The notes under the pieces are model-generated. The model did not search any database. It had not been told where the DNA came from and saw only the letters and a program-made list of their open reading frames with translations. DNA of 64,000 bases from Streptomyces broussonetiae. Its GTDB lineage: Bacteria; Actinomycetota; Actinomycetes; Streptomycetales; Streptomycetaceae. Of the stretch, positions 15,641 through 25,471 are shown in pieces. The stretch is from the NCBI RefSeq assembly GCF_009796285.1, contig NZ_CP047020.1:7998001-8062000 (forward strand), in the 5' to 3' direction. The position numbers and the translations under genes were made by a program. The stretch's first letter is position 1, and each line of letters starts with the position of its first letter.

Positions 15641-17671
15641 ATGCGTCAACCACCGATCAAGTTCCGCATTCTGGGGCCGGTCGAGTTCCACGACGGAGAG
15701 AACTGGGTCCCCATCAAGGCCGCCAAGCAGCGGGCGCTCATGGCGGTACTGCTCCTGAACGCGAACCATCTGGTGCCCGCACAGCAGTTGCACTCGGAAC
15801 TGTGGAGTGACGGACCGTCGAGCCACGTGGGCAGCCTGTTGGCGGGCTGTGTGTGGCGGCTGCGCGCCGCCATCGGTGACTCCGCCGGGAAGACCCTTCT
15901 CACCCGGCCCGCCGGGTACCAGCTGGCGGTGCCGTCCGGGAGCCTCGACCTTCACGCGTACGAGTCACTCGTCGCCTCCGGCCGCATGCAGCGCGCCTCG
16001 GGGAAGCTGGTCGAGGCCATGGAGTCCTTCGGCGCCGCACTCGAACTCTGGCGGGGCTCTCCTCTCGCTGACGTCACCCTCACCTCCTCGATCATGGCCG
16101 AGTCCGCGCGTCTGGAGGAGTCCCGGCTGGCGGTGATGGAGGCGAAGTTCGGCGTGCAGATCGCCCTGGGACAACACGAGGACGTACTGCCCGAACTCAA
16201 ACTCCTGGTCGCCCAGCATCCGTTGCGGGAACGGCTCCACGAGCACCTGATGATGGCGCTGTACAGGACCGGGCAACAGGCCGAGGCGCTGGGGGCGTAC
16301 CGGGACCTCCACCACCTGCTCGCCGATGAACTGGGCATCGATCCGAGCCGGCCACTGCGCGAGCTGCAGCAGCGCATCCTGGAAGAGGACCCGAGTCTCA
16401 ACGACCGGGGCGCCCCGCACGGCGCGACGGTGTCCGGTCCCAGGGAGCCTGCCGTGTCCTCGCAGGCGGCACCATGTCTGCTCCCGCATCGACCCTCGCT
16501 GTTCGTCGGCCGCACATCCGAACTGGCCCGGCTCGGGGCACTCTTGGCCGAGGGACGCCCGGCAGTGGTGATCCACGGGCTGGCGGGATCGGGCAAGAGC
16601 GCCCTGGCAATCGGGGCTGCGCATGCCGCGGCCGGCGATTTCCCGGGCGGGCAGGTCCATGTGGACATGCGGGGCACGACAGGCAGCGCCGCCCTGCGGC
16701 CCGACCAGGCGATGCAGATGGTTCTGCGTTCGTTCGGAACGGATCAGGGCGTCGATGACGCGGCGGCACTGCAGACGTGGGCCGGTCCGGCCGGAGGCAG
16801 GGCCTTGATCGTGCTGGACAACGTCCGCGACTCCGCCCAGATCCGGGCATTCCTCCCCGCGCCGCCTGGCAGCTCGCTTCTCATCACGAGCCGATCGCCC
16901 ATAGGAGGCGTGGACGGCCTCACGCATCTGCGTCTGGGACGGCTGGCCGTGTCCGCCTCGATCGACCTGCTCCGGAAGGGCGTTGGCGTACCACGCATCG
17001 ACGCGGAACCCGTCTCCGCCTCCGAACTCGCCAGGTCCTGCGACTACTTGCCCCTCGCGCTCCGCCTCGCCGTCGACCGACTCGCGACCCGGCCCGACTG
17101 GACGGTCGCGGACTTCGCACGGTACGTGACCGAGCCGCACCAGCGGCTGGACTTCCTGGCCGACGGCAACGTCAGCCTGCGCGACTCACTGCTGGAGAGT
17201 CTCCACCTTCTGTCCGACGAGTCCGGTGGGGCGGCGGTGACAGCGGTGACGGCACTGCGGCGACTGGGCTTCCTCGATCTGACCATTGTCACCGTCGCGG
17301 CGCTGGCCGTGCTCCTCGGCACCAGGGAGGGTGAGGCACACAAGATCGCCGAACGGCTTGTCGATGTCGGTCTCATCGAATCGCTCGCGATCGACCGGTA
17401 CCGTGTCCCGCAGAGTGTCCGGGCCCTGGCGCGAGAGATCACAGGCTCGGACCAGGAGGCCACCGAGGCCGTGCAACGCGTTGTCGACCACTACGCCGTC
17501 GCCGCGCGGGAGCAGACGAGGCTGGCTCCCGGAGCGTGGTACCGCCGAGAGCGGGAGACACTCAACGCCCTGGTCACGCGCGACAGAACCGGGATCCTGA
17601 TCGAATCCCTCGGCAGAATGCGGTGCAGGCTGAGCGCGAGCGGATCCCGCCCGGCGTACCTGCAGTCCTGA
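15641..17671 (+). CDS. SARP-family pathway regulator with NB-ARC domain
   Basis: A 676-residue Streptomyces antibiotic regulatory protein, probably a transcription activator for this cluster. An OmpR-like winged-helix DNA-binding domain (FRILGPVEFHDGE to about residue 95) is followed by the bacterial transcription activator domain (about 100-250) and an NB-ARC-type ATPase with P-loop GLAGSGKS near 312-319. The C-terminal TPR array of AfsR (about 990 residues) is absent, so this is a medium-length SARP. The ATG has GAGAGG six bases upstream. It lies 18 bases after the lysine hydroxylase gene and faces the assembly-line operon across a shared terminator. Confidence 0.88.
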   Translation: MRQPPIKFRILGPVEFHDGENWVPIKAAKQRALMAVLLLNANHLVPAQQLHSELWSDGPSSHVGSLLAGCVWRLRAAIGDSAGKTLLTRPAGYQLAVPSGSLDLHAYESLVASGRMQRASGKLVEAMESFGAALELWRGSPLADVTLTSSIMAESARLEESRLAVMEAKFGVQIALGQHEDVLPELKLLVAQHPLRERLHEHLMMALYRTGQQAEALGAYRDLHHLLADELGIDPSRPLRELQQRILEEDPSLNDRGAPHGATVSGPREPAVSSQAAPCLLPHRPSLFVGRTSELARLGALLAEGRPAVVIHGLAGSGKSALAIGAAHAAAGDFPGGQVHVDMRGTTGSAALRPDQAMQMVLRSFGTDQGVDDAAALQTWAGPAGGRALIVLDNVRDSAQIRAFLPAPPGSSLLITSRSPIGGVDGLTHLRLGRLAVSASIDLLRKGVGVPRIDAEPVSASELARSCDYLPLALRLAVDRLATRPDWTVADFARYVTEPHQRLDFLADGNVSLRDSLLESLHLLSDESGGAAVTAVTALRRLGFLDLTIVTVAALAVLLGTREGEAHKIAERLVDVGLIESLAIDRYRVPQSVRALAREITGSDQEATEAVQRVVDHYAVAAREQTRLAPGAWYRRERETLNALVTRDRTGILIESLGRMRCRLSASGSRPAYLQS

Positions 17672-17674
17672 CCG

Positions 17675-17710
17675 GCAGGGCCCGCACGGCAACCGCCGGG
17701 CGGGCCCTGC
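17675..17710 (+). terminator. Bidirectional hairpin terminator
   Basis: Perfect 11-base inverted repeat (GCAGGGCCCGC at 17675-17685, its complement at 17700-17710) with a 14-base loop, exactly between the convergent SARP gene and the free C-domain gene. It can serve both strands. There is no U-tract, as is common in high-GC actinobacteria. Confidence 0.7.
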
Positions 17711-17740
17711 TCCGTTCGGGGTCTGCCGGGGCCGCAGGAC

Positions 17741-19090
17741 CTACCCCGCAGCGGGAGCGGACCGGGTCAGCACCTGTACTGCGCCCACCGGGCGGTCCAC
17801 GTCCGCCGCGGCCAGGATCAGGACGTCATCCATGTCGCGCATCATCCGCAGCACGGTCTCCTCCTCGTACACCTCGGTGTTGTACTCGATCTCCGCGAGG
17901 ATCCCGTCGCTGTCGTCCCAGTAGCTGACGAACATGTCCGCACGGGCGGCGCGGTTCGGGGCCTGGAGCATGGTCAGGCCGATGTCGCCGAGCGTCATGT
18001 CCTGGGCGATCGGCCCGAGGTAGTTGAGGGTCAGCTTGACGTTGGTCAGGCGTGACCGGGTCTCCTGCGCAAGGGCCGCGTGCACGACCGGGAAAGGCAC
18101 GCCCTGGTGGGCCAGCAGGTTCCAGGTCGCGTCCCGTGCCGCCGTGGCCACCGCACGGATCGATGCGTGATCGTCGACCGTGGCGCGGACCAGGCAGGAG
18201 TTGCTGACGAATCCGACCAGTGCCTGCTCGCTGCGGGTGCTCCGGTTCATACTGTGGACCCCGACGGTCAACTCGCGTTCCCCGCCCCGCGCCAGAACGA
18301 TCTGCCAGGCGGCCAGCATCACGGAGGACAAAGTGGCACCGAGTTCCTGGGCCAGTGCCGCACGTCCCGAGCCGGCCTGCGCGGTGAACCGGTAGCGCAC
18401 GGTCTTGCCGGGATCGCCGACCGCCGTGGGCCGGCCGGGCTCGCGATCGTGGGCCACCGTCGTGAGCACGACCCCGTCGAGTGCCGTACGCCAATGGTCG
18501 AGGCTTCGTCGCCAACGGCCCTGCTCCTCCTGCGAGCGCAGCCTCTCGGCGTAACTGTGGAAACTGGGGGCGTCGTCGGTGAAGACCGGCTTCTCGCCTC
18601 GGACCAAGCTCGCGTACGCGGCGGAGAGGTCGTCGAGCAGAACGGTCATCCCCCAGCCGTCCACCACGATGTGATGGATGGTCAGGATAAGTTCCTCCTG
18701 CTCCCCGATCCTGACCAGGGCCAGCCGGGCCATGGGGCCCGTGTCCAGGTGGAACTCCTGTGTGTGGAGTTCCGCAGCGATGCGCCAGAACTCCTGAGCG
18801 GCCTGGCCGACGTCTGGTACGTCCGGCTCGATCAGCCGCGCGGCAACGTCCACGGCCGGTTCGATCACCAGGTCCAACTCGCCGTCGCGCGCCACGAACC
18901 GGGAGCGCAGGCTGTCATGACGGTCCGTCACCGTCTGCCAGGCGGCGGCGAGCGCGTCGAAGTCGACGTGTCCGGCACACCCCAGTCGCCAGGTGATGTG
19001 GTACACGGAACTGTCCCTGGCGCTTTGCAACGTGCGCCAACGGGCCGCCTGTTGGGCCGTCGCCGGGATGACCGGAGGTCTGGTGGTCAC
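17741..19090 (-). CDS. Stand-alone NRPS condensation-domain protein
   Basis: A 449-residue free condensation domain. The catalytic HHxxxDG motif is intact (HHIVVDG, residues 139-145), as is the latch-like segment SVMLAAWQIVLARG, so amide bond formation is expected. The GTG start at 19090 follows GAGGAG by about six bases and lies ten bases after the free A-domain gene. It is the last gene of the minus-strand assembly-line operon. It could join a PCP-bound acyl group to a soluble amine such as hydrazinoacetate, or act in trans on the free PCP. Donor and acceptor are unknown. Confidence 0.85.
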   Translation of the reverse strand: MTTRPPVIPATAQQAARWRTLQSARDSSVYHITWRLGCAGHVDFDALAAAWQTVTDRHDSLRSRFVARDGELDLVIEPAVDVAARLIEPDVPDVGQAAQEFWRIAAELHTQEFHLDTGPMARLALVRIGEQEELILTIHHIVVDGWGMTVLLDDLSAAYASLVRGEKPVFTDDAPSFHSYAERLRSQEEQGRWRRSLDHWRTALDGVVLTTVAHDREPGRPTAVGDPGKTVRYRFTAQAGSGRAALAQELGATLSSVMLAAWQIVLARGGERELTVGVHSMNRSTRSEQALVGFVSNSCLVRATVDDHASIRAVATAARDATWNLLAHQGVPFPVVHAALAQETRSRLTNVKLTLNYLGPIAQDMTLGDIGLTMLQAPNRAARADMFVSYWDDSDGILAEIEYNTEVYEEETVLRMMRDMDDVLILAAADVDRPVGAVQVLTRSAPAAG

Positions 19091-19100
19091 ACTCGTCTCC

Positions 19101-20681
19101 TCAGGCCGCGAACTCGTCGGTCAGCCGCTTGCGGTCCACCTTCCCGACGGTGGTCAGCGGGATCGACTCACGGTGGTGGTAGCTGCGCGGACGCATATAG
19201 CGGGGCAGGGCGGAGACCAGCTTCGGGAACTCGTCCGCCGGGACCTCCTTGCCGGTGTACACGGCGCGCAGTTCGTTCTCGCCGTCAGCGGCGCGGACGA
19301 CTAGGACGATGGCCTCGTCGATCGAGGGGTGACACCGCAGCGCCGACTCGATCTCACCGAGTTCGATCCGGTTGCCACGGATCTTGACCTGTCCGTCGAT
19401 CCGTCCGAGGTGGAACAGTTCACCGTGTTCGAGCCGGCACCGGTCGCCGGTGCGGTAGTAGTGCTCCGGCGTGAGCGGCTCCTGGCCGTCGTGGATGCGG
19501 CCGCGGCCGTGGTGCGAGTCGCAGTCCGAGCCCGACTCCATGAGGACGAACCGCCCGGCGTTCTCCGCGGAGTCCAGATAGCCGGGGAAACGCTGCGGGC
19601 CACGCACACACAGCTCCCCGTCGTCGGCGGGCCGCAGGTCCTCGTCCAGCAGGAGCCAGTCCATGAGCGGGTGCGGGTGGCCGATGGGGAGGGACCGGTC
19701 GGTGGTCTGCGGCCAGTCGGCCCGCTCCCGCGGAACCTCGTACCCGGTGATGACGATCGTGGTCTCCGTCGGGCCGTAGCAGTTGTTCATGACCGCGTTC
19801 GGCGCCGCGGCGGACCACGCCTCGGCCTGGTCGAAGCCGAGCCTCTCCCCACCGAACAGGCCACGCCGCAGCGTGGGCATGCTCCCGGGGGCCAGCGCGC
19901 GCAGGCGCTTGGCGAAGGAGATGACGGACGGCACCGACATCCAGTGGGTGAGCCGCTTGGTGTTGATGAACCGCACCGGGGTGAACACGTCACCGTGCTG
20001 TGCCACGCAGAGGGTCGAGCCGGACCCCCAGGTGCTGAACATCTCGGAGACCGAGCCGTCGAAGGACATCTCGAAGGTCTGCGAGACCCGGCAGCCGGGG
20101 CCGAGTTCATAGCGCGGAATGGCCTCCATGAGGAACGCGTTCACGTTGGCGTACGTGATGGGCACGCCCTTGGGTCTGCCGGTGGTTCCGCTGGTGAAGA
20201 TGATGTACGCGGTGCCGGTCTCGGCCGGGTGACCCTGGTCCGGGATGTCGTCCGAGGGTTCGGGGGCGAGCAGCGGGCGCCACTTCTCGCCGGTCATGTC
20301 GAGCAGCCGGACCCCGGCGTTGTGCCGGTACTCCGCCGCACCGTCACCCGCGGTGTCGTCGAACACCGCGAGATCGAGTCCGGCCTCCTTGGTGATGTCG
20401 AGGTTGCGCGACGCCGGGGCGGCGGGGTTCAGCGGCACCGCGGTCGCACCCAGCCGCTGTACCGCCAGACAGGCGACGAAGCTGACCGCGGTGCGTGAGG
20501 TGAGCAGGCCCACTCTGCCGGGCCGGCCACCCGCCGCTTCGACCATGCGGGCCGACATCCACTCGGCAGCGGCCCGTAGTTCGGCGTAGGTGAAGGTGAC
20601 GTCGAGCACCTCAAGGGCCGGATCGTCCGGATTCGCCTCGGCGGAGGCCCGGAACCAGTCGTAGAGGGTGCGGGTCGTCAT
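19101..20681 (-). CDS. Stand-alone NRPS adenylation-domain protein
   Basis: A 526-residue amino-acid-activating enzyme of the ANL superfamily. Core motifs are visible: phosphate loop FTSGTTGRPKGV, NCYGPTETT, YRTGD, and the terminal catalytic Lys in TTVGKVDRK. The Asp that binds the substrate alpha-amino group is present in SFDGSVSE, so an amino acid substrate is likely. An insertion rich in Asp/His (SDCDSHHGRG) lies between the A6 and A7 motifs. The ATG follows AAAGGGA. It lies ten bases before the free C-domain gene and 100 bases after the SDR gene. It probably loads the free PCP of the operon in trans; the amino acid is not predicted here. Confidence 0.87.
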   Translation of the reverse strand: MTTRTLYDWFRASAEANPDDPALEVLDVTFTYAELRAAAEWMSARMVEAAGGRPGRVGLLTSRTAVSFVACLAVQRLGATAVPLNPAAPASRNLDITKEAGLDLAVFDDTAGDGAAEYRHNAGVRLLDMTGEKWRPLLAPEPSDDIPDQGHPAETGTAYIIFTSGTTGRPKGVPITYANVNAFLMEAIPRYELGPGCRVSQTFEMSFDGSVSEMFSTWGSGSTLCVAQHGDVFTPVRFINTKRLTHWMSVPSVISFAKRLRALAPGSMPTLRRGLFGGERLGFDQAEAWSAAAPNAVMNNCYGPTETTIVITGYEVPRERADWPQTTDRSLPIGHPHPLMDWLLLDEDLRPADDGELCVRGPQRFPGYLDSAENAGRFVLMESGSDCDSHHGRGRIHDGQEPLTPEHYYRTGDRCRLEHGELFHLGRIDGQVKIRGNRIELGEIESALRCHPSIDEAIVLVVRAADGENELRAVYTGKEVPADEFPKLVSALPRYMRPRSYHHRESIPLTTVGKVDRKRLTDEFAA

Positions 20682-20781
20682 GGTGCTTCCCTTTCGGAGG
20701 AGACGCTGATCGAGAGGTCGCGGTGATCGAGAGGCCGAAGAAGTGGGGTACTGCTCGCGCCCGGACGTGCCGCCGTGCCCG

Positions 20782-21555
20782 TCACCACATGAACTGTCCG
20801 CCGTCCACGACGAGCTTCTGTCCCGTCATGTACGCGCTGTTCGGGCCGACGAGGAACTCGAGGGCGTTCGCCATCTCCTCCGGGGCGGCGATCCGCCGCT
20901 GCGGTATCTCGTCGAGCATCGCGCGCCGGGCGTCCGGATCGTTCAGGTTGAACCGTTCGACCAGTTCGTCGGTCTCCGTGTTGCCGGGAATCAGGCAGTT
21001 GACCCGGACGCGGGGTGCCAGTTCGAGAGCGAGGCACTTGGTCAGATGGAGCAGACCCGCCTTGCTGGCACAGTAGTTGGCGCCGTTGCGGCGGGGGCGG
21101 ATGCCCGTGGTGGCGCCTACGTTGACGATCGTCGCGTCGGTGCCGGAGGCCACCATCGCCGGGGCGAGCGCGCGGGTCAGATAGAAGACACCGGAGAGGT
21201 TGGTGTCGATGACCCGCCGCCAGTCGTCGTGGCTCATCTCCAGGAACGGACGGTCGACGTTCGTCCCGGCGTTGTTGACCAGAACCGTCGGCGGCCCGCA
21301 TTCCGTCAGGACCGCCTCCGCCGCTTCGACCACGGAGGTTCCGTCGGCCAGATCCACCCGCACGGTGCTGAGGCTGGGGCCCAACTCCCGCACCGCCTCG
21401 TGCGCACCGTCCTCGTCGGACCGGTACAGCGCGTTCACCCGGAAACCCAGCTTCACCAGACGCCGGCTGAAGGCGAGGCCGATACCGCGGGTTCCGCCGC
21501 TGACGACGGCTACCGGAGGCCGATTCATCACTGTCGTCCCTGTCTGCGCTGTCAT
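20782..21555 (-). CDS. FabG-like short-chain dehydrogenase/reductase
   Basis: A 257-residue NAD(P)H-dependent oxidoreductase. The cofactor motif GGTRGIG, NNAGT and catalytic YCASK are intact; the position usually holding the catalytic Ser reads NVGATTG, so Ala or Thr replaces it. The C-terminus GQKLVVDGGQ is typical. The start at 21555 overlaps the thioesterase stop as ATGA and gives nine more residues than the internal Met at 21528. Inside an NRPS operon it could reduce a carrier-bound keto or imine group, or reduce the aldehyde made by the ProBA pair. The substrate is inferred only in general terms. Confidence 0.82.
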   Translation of the reverse strand: MTAQTGTTVMNRPPVAVVSGGTRGIGLAFSRRLVKLGFRVNALYRSDEDGAHEAVRELGPSLSTVRVDLADGTSVVEAAEAVLTECGPPTVLVNNAGTNVDRPFLEMSHDDWRRVIDTNLSGVFYLTRALAPAMVASGTDATIVNVGATTGIRPRRNGANYCASKAGLLHLTKCLALELAPRVRVNCLIPGNTETDELVERFNLNDPDARRAMLDEIPQRRIAAPEEMANALEFLVGPNSAYMTGQKLVVDGGQFMW

Positions 21556-22268
21556 CGTCCGTCCTGGTTCTGGAACGCGTGAATGGCCTCGGTCAACTGG
21601 GGAAGGTGCGCGGGCTCGAACACGTCGTGATGTCCGGCGTCGAGGTGGGCGAGGTCCAGGTTCGGCGCGAGTTCCCGCCAGCGTCGTACGGCGGCCTCCC
21701 GGCCGGCCTTGTCGTACGGGCGACACACGAGGAGCAGCACCCTGCCCGGGTAACTCGACTCGGTCGCGTAGTCGGTGAGGGCGGCGGCCTGCGCCACGAA
21801 GGTGCGCACCATCCTGGCGACGGTCTGCGGATCCGCCTTCGGGCCGAGATCGGCCACCATCTTGTCCCGGATCCACTCGTCCTCGCCCGGCTCGGGCACC
21901 CGCGGCAGCGGCAAACTGTCGACGATCACGAGATCCGGCCGGTGTTCGTCCTCGGCGAGCCTGGCGCAGACCTCCCATGCCACGAGGGCGCCGAGTGACC
22001 AGCCGACCACCAACTGCGGCGCCGTGGCTGTCCTGTTGACGATGCCGAGTACCGACTCGGCCATCTCCTCGACCGTCGTCTCCGGCTCTTCGCCCGGCAT
22101 GAGCCCCAAGGGCCGTACGAAGTCGACGGAATGGGACCTGCCGAGCACCGAGGCCAGCCCCACGTACGGGGTGAGTCCGCCACCGGCTCCGGGCAGGATC
22201 AGGCAGCCGGGGCGGTCCTCGCCCCCCGCCAGCCTGATGGGGCGGCCGGGCACCGCCACGGCCGTCAC
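21552..22268 (-). CDS. Thioesterase of the NRPS operon (alpha/beta hydrolase)
   Basis: A 238-residue free thioesterase. The nucleophile elbow GWSLG (Ser91) and a late GHHDVF segment with the catalytic His are present. It may release the final product from the PCP or clear misloaded carriers, as type II thioesterases do. The C-A-PCP protein has no fused TE, so a releasing role is plausible. It starts with GTG at 22268, overlapping the NRPS stop as GTGA, and overlaps the next SDR gene as ATGA, so translation is coupled on both sides. Confidence 0.85.
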   Translation of the reverse strand: MTAVAVPGRPIRLAGGEDRPGCLILPGAGGGLTPYVGLASVLGRSHSVDFVRPLGLMPGEEPETTVEEMAESVLGIVNRTATAPQLVVGWSLGALVAWEVCARLAEDEHRPDLVIVDSLPLPRVPEPGEDEWIRDKMVADLGPKADPQTVARMVRTFVAQAAALTDYATESSYPGRVLLLVCRPYDKAGREAAVRRWRELAPNLDLAHLDAGHHDVFEPAHLPQLTEAIHAFQNQDGR

Positions 22269-25200
22269 GCCCGGGCCTCGTCTTCGGCCAGGCTCGCCCG
22301 TACGAGTTCGGCGAGCGTCGCGATCGTGGGCGACCGGAAGAACGCCGGTACCGGGACCGTCGTGCCGTACTCCTCCTCGATCTCGGCGAAGGCCGTGAAG
22401 ATGTTCAGGGAGTGGGCTCCGTAATCGATCAGGGACCGGTCGCGGGCGATGCCGTCGGTCTCCAGGATCGACGACCAGATGGCGGCCAGGCCGCGCTCCA
22501 GATCGGAGGCGTATTCGACCGTGGTCGTGGCCGCGTTCGTCTTCTGCTCGGTGGCGAGCCGGTCCGCCAGGGCGACGAGGGCGTCCCGGTCGGTCTTGCC
22601 GGTGCGCGACGTCGGTATCCGGTCGCTGTCGAAGATCCAGGACGGCGACATGTACGGCGGCAGTGCTGCGGAGATCCGGGCCTGGAGCTGTGCGTGATCG
22701 GGGTCGGCACCGGGCTCCGCGACGAGGAAGAGGACCAGTTCGCGGTCGGCCCCGAGCCCTCTCGCCACGGCGACGGACTGTCGGACGCCGGCCGCGGTGT
22801 TGGCGACCGCCTCGATCTCGCCCAGCTCCACCCGGTAACCGCGGATCTTCGTCTGGCCGTCCCGTCGGCCGAGGAAGATCAGTGTCCCGTCGGCGTCCCG
22901 CACCACCTGGTCACCTGTGCGGTACATGCGCGAGGTGCCGTCGCCGGAGAACCGGTCGGGCAGGAAGCTCGCCACGGTCCGTTCTGCGTCGAGATAGCCG
23001 TCCGCGGGGCTGACGCCGCCGAGGTGCAGCTCGCCGGGTACGCCGACGGGTGCGAGATGGCCCGTCTCGTCGACCACGTACGCCGCCACGCCCGGCAACG
23101 GGCGGCCGATCGGTGCGTGGGCGGGCCACTGCGCGTCGTCGCCCCGCATCTCGTGCACCGTGGCGGCATTGGTCTCGGTGGGACCGTAGAGGTTGACGAG
23201 CACACATTCCGGGTGGTCGACGAAGAAGCGGCGGATCTCGTCGTCGACGAGGAGCTGCTCACCGGAGACGCAGACGCGCCGCAGGTCCGGAAAGTGGGCC
23301 GAGGCGCGCCGCGCCGCCTGGACGAACGAGCGGAGGGCCGCCACCGGCAGGAAGACGTGGCTGACCCGTGTCTCCTCGACGCGCCGGATCAGCGCCGGAA
23401 AGTCCCGCCGGTCGGCCGGCTCGCGGGACACGACGGTGCCGCCCGAGGCGAGTGTCGGAATGATCTCCTGGAAGGAGACGTCGAAGCCGAGGGGCGCGTA
23501 CTGGAGGAAGCGCGTCGTCGCATCGTGCTCCATGGCGGAGATCTGCCACGCGGCCAGGTTCAGCAGCGGCCGGTGGCCCATCACCACCCCCTTGGGGAGG
23601 CCACTCGATCCCGAGGTGAACATCAGGTACACCGCCGAGTCGGCGGAACCGCCCGAGGCACGGGGCCCGTCGCCGGGGACGGAGAGTTCGGCCAGGCTGG
23701 TGGTGCGCGTCCCGGCAAGGTCGAGGCCGTGGCCGACGATCAGGCGGCAGCCTGCCTGGTCCACCATGTGGGCGAGGCGTTCCCGCGGCAGGCTCGTGTC
23801 CAGTGGCAGATAGGTGGCACCGCAGCGCAGGATCGCGAGCATCGCGGTCACGGTGTCGCACAGCCCGTCCAGGGACAGGCCGACGACCTGCCCCGGTGTG
23901 ACGCCCAGCCGGGCCAGTCCGTCGGCGGTTCGCTCGGCGGCGGCCAGGAGTTCGCCGTACGTCAGGTTCCGCACGGGCTCCTCGACGGCGACCGCGTCGG
24001 GCGTACGGCGAGCGGCCCGCTCGATCCACTCCGCGAGAGAGCAGGCCGGAGCCGGCGCCGGCAGGCCGCCGTCCGCAGACTCGACGGCCGTGTCCGGAAG
24101 CTCGCCGTCGGTGGTCAGGTCGGTGAACAGGTCGGCCAACGCACGGGTGCCGTCCTCGAGCGTGCGACGCAGTGCCGTGCGCAGCGACGCGAGCAGCGCG
24201 TCCGCGACAGCCTCCGATATCAGATGCCGGTCGTACTCGAGCTCCAGCAACCATCGGCCCTCCACCTTCGTGGCACCGAGCCACAGGTCGAACTTCGCCG
24301 TTCCGTTGCCTGGTTCCTGCACCCCGACGACGGCGCCGGCCGATTTCCCGTCGAAGGTGTCCTGCATCGCGAGCATGCAGGAGAACAAGGGGTTGCGGTT
24401 GCTGGTGCGGTCCTGCCCGACAGCCGCCACGAGCTGGTTGAGCGTGACGGCGACCCTGGCACGACAGTGGTCGACGGCTTCCCGGACGGTCTCGGCGATG
24501 TGCTCGTCCACCGTGCGCGACCAGTCCACGTCGACCGTGACGGGCAGCGTGTTGACGAAGAACCCGCAGAGGTCGTACGAGCGGACTGTGCGCCTGGCCG
24601 ACAGGGGACTGCCGATCAGAACCGTGGACACACCACCGTGCCGGGCGAGTACGGCCCCGTAGACGGCGCTCAGCAGTACGAAGGGCGTGACGGAGAGCCG
24701 TTTGCACGTCTCCTGGAAGCCGGACGCCTCCTGCTCACTGAGTAGCCACGAAAGGCGTGCCCCGGAGAAGTCCGTCTCCTCGGGCCGCCCCGGCCGGGGG
24801 TTCAGCACGAGAGGTGGGACGTCACGCAACCGCTCGGCCCAGACCTTGACGTGCTCGGCCGTCTGAGGCGAGCCGGAGGCCCGGTTCTGCGCCTCGAGTT
24901 CCCTGAGGAAGGCCGACTCGCGTGCCTCGCGCAGCGTTTCGACGTCCTCTGCGGTGAGCTTCGAGGTCAGCGCGGATTCCAGGTCACGGATGATCGGCCC
25001 CGCCGAGACGCCGTCCCCGATGATGTGATGGCCGCACATCAAAATGGCGGCCGCGGAGCCGTCAGTGGCGCGTACGTATCCGAATCGACAGGCCGGCCCT
25101 GCCGCGAGGTCGAAGGGGCGTTGCCCGAGCCGCCTCGCCAATGCCTCGGCAGCTGCGGCGTACTCGCCCGGCGGTACGTCCACCCGCTCGAAGGGCACCT

Positions 25201-25471
25201 GTCCCGTCTGCGGCGGAGGAGTGAACCTGGAATGCATCCTCGGCAGGTGGCCGAAGACCTGGCGCAGAGCAGGCTGAACCGTGACCAGTACCGCGAGGGC
25301 ACGGCCGATGGCCTCGTCCGGGAGCCGCGGGTCGAGGTCGAACCGCATGATCTGGTTGTAGATCTCGCGGGTCGGCACCCTGCTGTCGACGACGAGCAGC
25401 CCCTTCTGGGGATCGGTGAGAGGCAGCAGGGTGGCGTCCGCCGTGCTGGGGGCCTCGGAGTTCTTCAGCAC
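22265..25471 (-). CDS. NRPS module, C-A-PCP
   Basis: A 1068-residue single-module peptide synthetase. The condensation domain (about 15-440) has HHIIGDG at 148-154. The adenylation domain (about 470-960) has FTSGSSGLPKGV, LYGPTETN, YRTGD and the catalytic Lys in TSRTGKTDRD. The specificity region starts D-V-S-F-Q, with the amino-binding Asp kept; the full code was not assigned. The carrier domain has Ser1021 in DYGAHSL for phosphopantetheine. There is no epimerase or fused TE. The GTG start overlaps the free PCP gene by seven bases, and the stop overlaps the thioesterase as GTGA. It probably condenses the aminoacyl group of the free PCP with its own amino acid. Confidence 0.92.
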   Translation of the reverse strand: MLKNSEAPSTADATLLPLTDPQKGLLVVDSRVPTREIYNQIMRFDLDPRLPDEAIGRALAVLVTVQPALRQVFGHLPRMHSRFTPPPQTGQVPFERVDVPPGEYAAAAEALARRLGQRPFDLAAGPACRFGYVRATDGSAAAILMCGHHIIGDGVSAGPIIRDLESALTSKLTAEDVETLREARESAFLRELEAQNRASGSPQTAEHVKVWAERLRDVPPLVLNPRPGRPEETDFSGARLSWLLSEQEASGFQETCKRLSVTPFVLLSAVYGAVLARHGGVSTVLIGSPLSARRTVRSYDLCGFFVNTLPVTVDVDWSRTVDEHIAETVREAVDHCRARVAVTLNQLVAAVGQDRTSNRNPLFSCMLAMQDTFDGKSAGAVVGVQEPGNGTAKFDLWLGATKVEGRWLLELEYDRHLISEAVADALLASLRTALRRTLEDGTRALADLFTDLTTDGELPDTAVESADGGLPAPAPACSLAEWIERAARRTPDAVAVEEPVRNLTYGELLAAAERTADGLARLGVTPGQVVGLSLDGLCDTVTAMLAILRCGATYLPLDTSLPRERLAHMVDQAGCRLIVGHGLDLAGTRTTSLAELSVPGDGPRASGGSADSAVYLMFTSGSSGLPKGVVMGHRPLLNLAAWQISAMEHDATTRFLQYAPLGFDVSFQEIIPTLASGGTVVSREPADRRDFPALIRRVEETRVSHVFLPVAALRSFVQAARRASAHFPDLRRVCVSGEQLLVDDEIRRFFVDHPECVLVNLYGPTETNAATVHEMRGDDAQWPAHAPIGRPLPGVAAYVVDETGHLAPVGVPGELHLGGVSPADGYLDAERTVASFLPDRFSGDGTSRMYRTGDQVVRDADGTLIFLGRRDGQTKIRGYRVELGEIEAVANTAAGVRQSVAVARGLGADRELVLFLVAEPGADPDHAQLQARISAALPPYMSPSWIFDSDRIPTSRTGKTDRDALVALADRLATEQKTNAATTTVEYASDLERGLAAIWSSILETDGIARDRSLIDYGAHSLNIFTAFAEIEEEYGTTVPVPAFFRSPTIATLAELVRASLAEDEARA

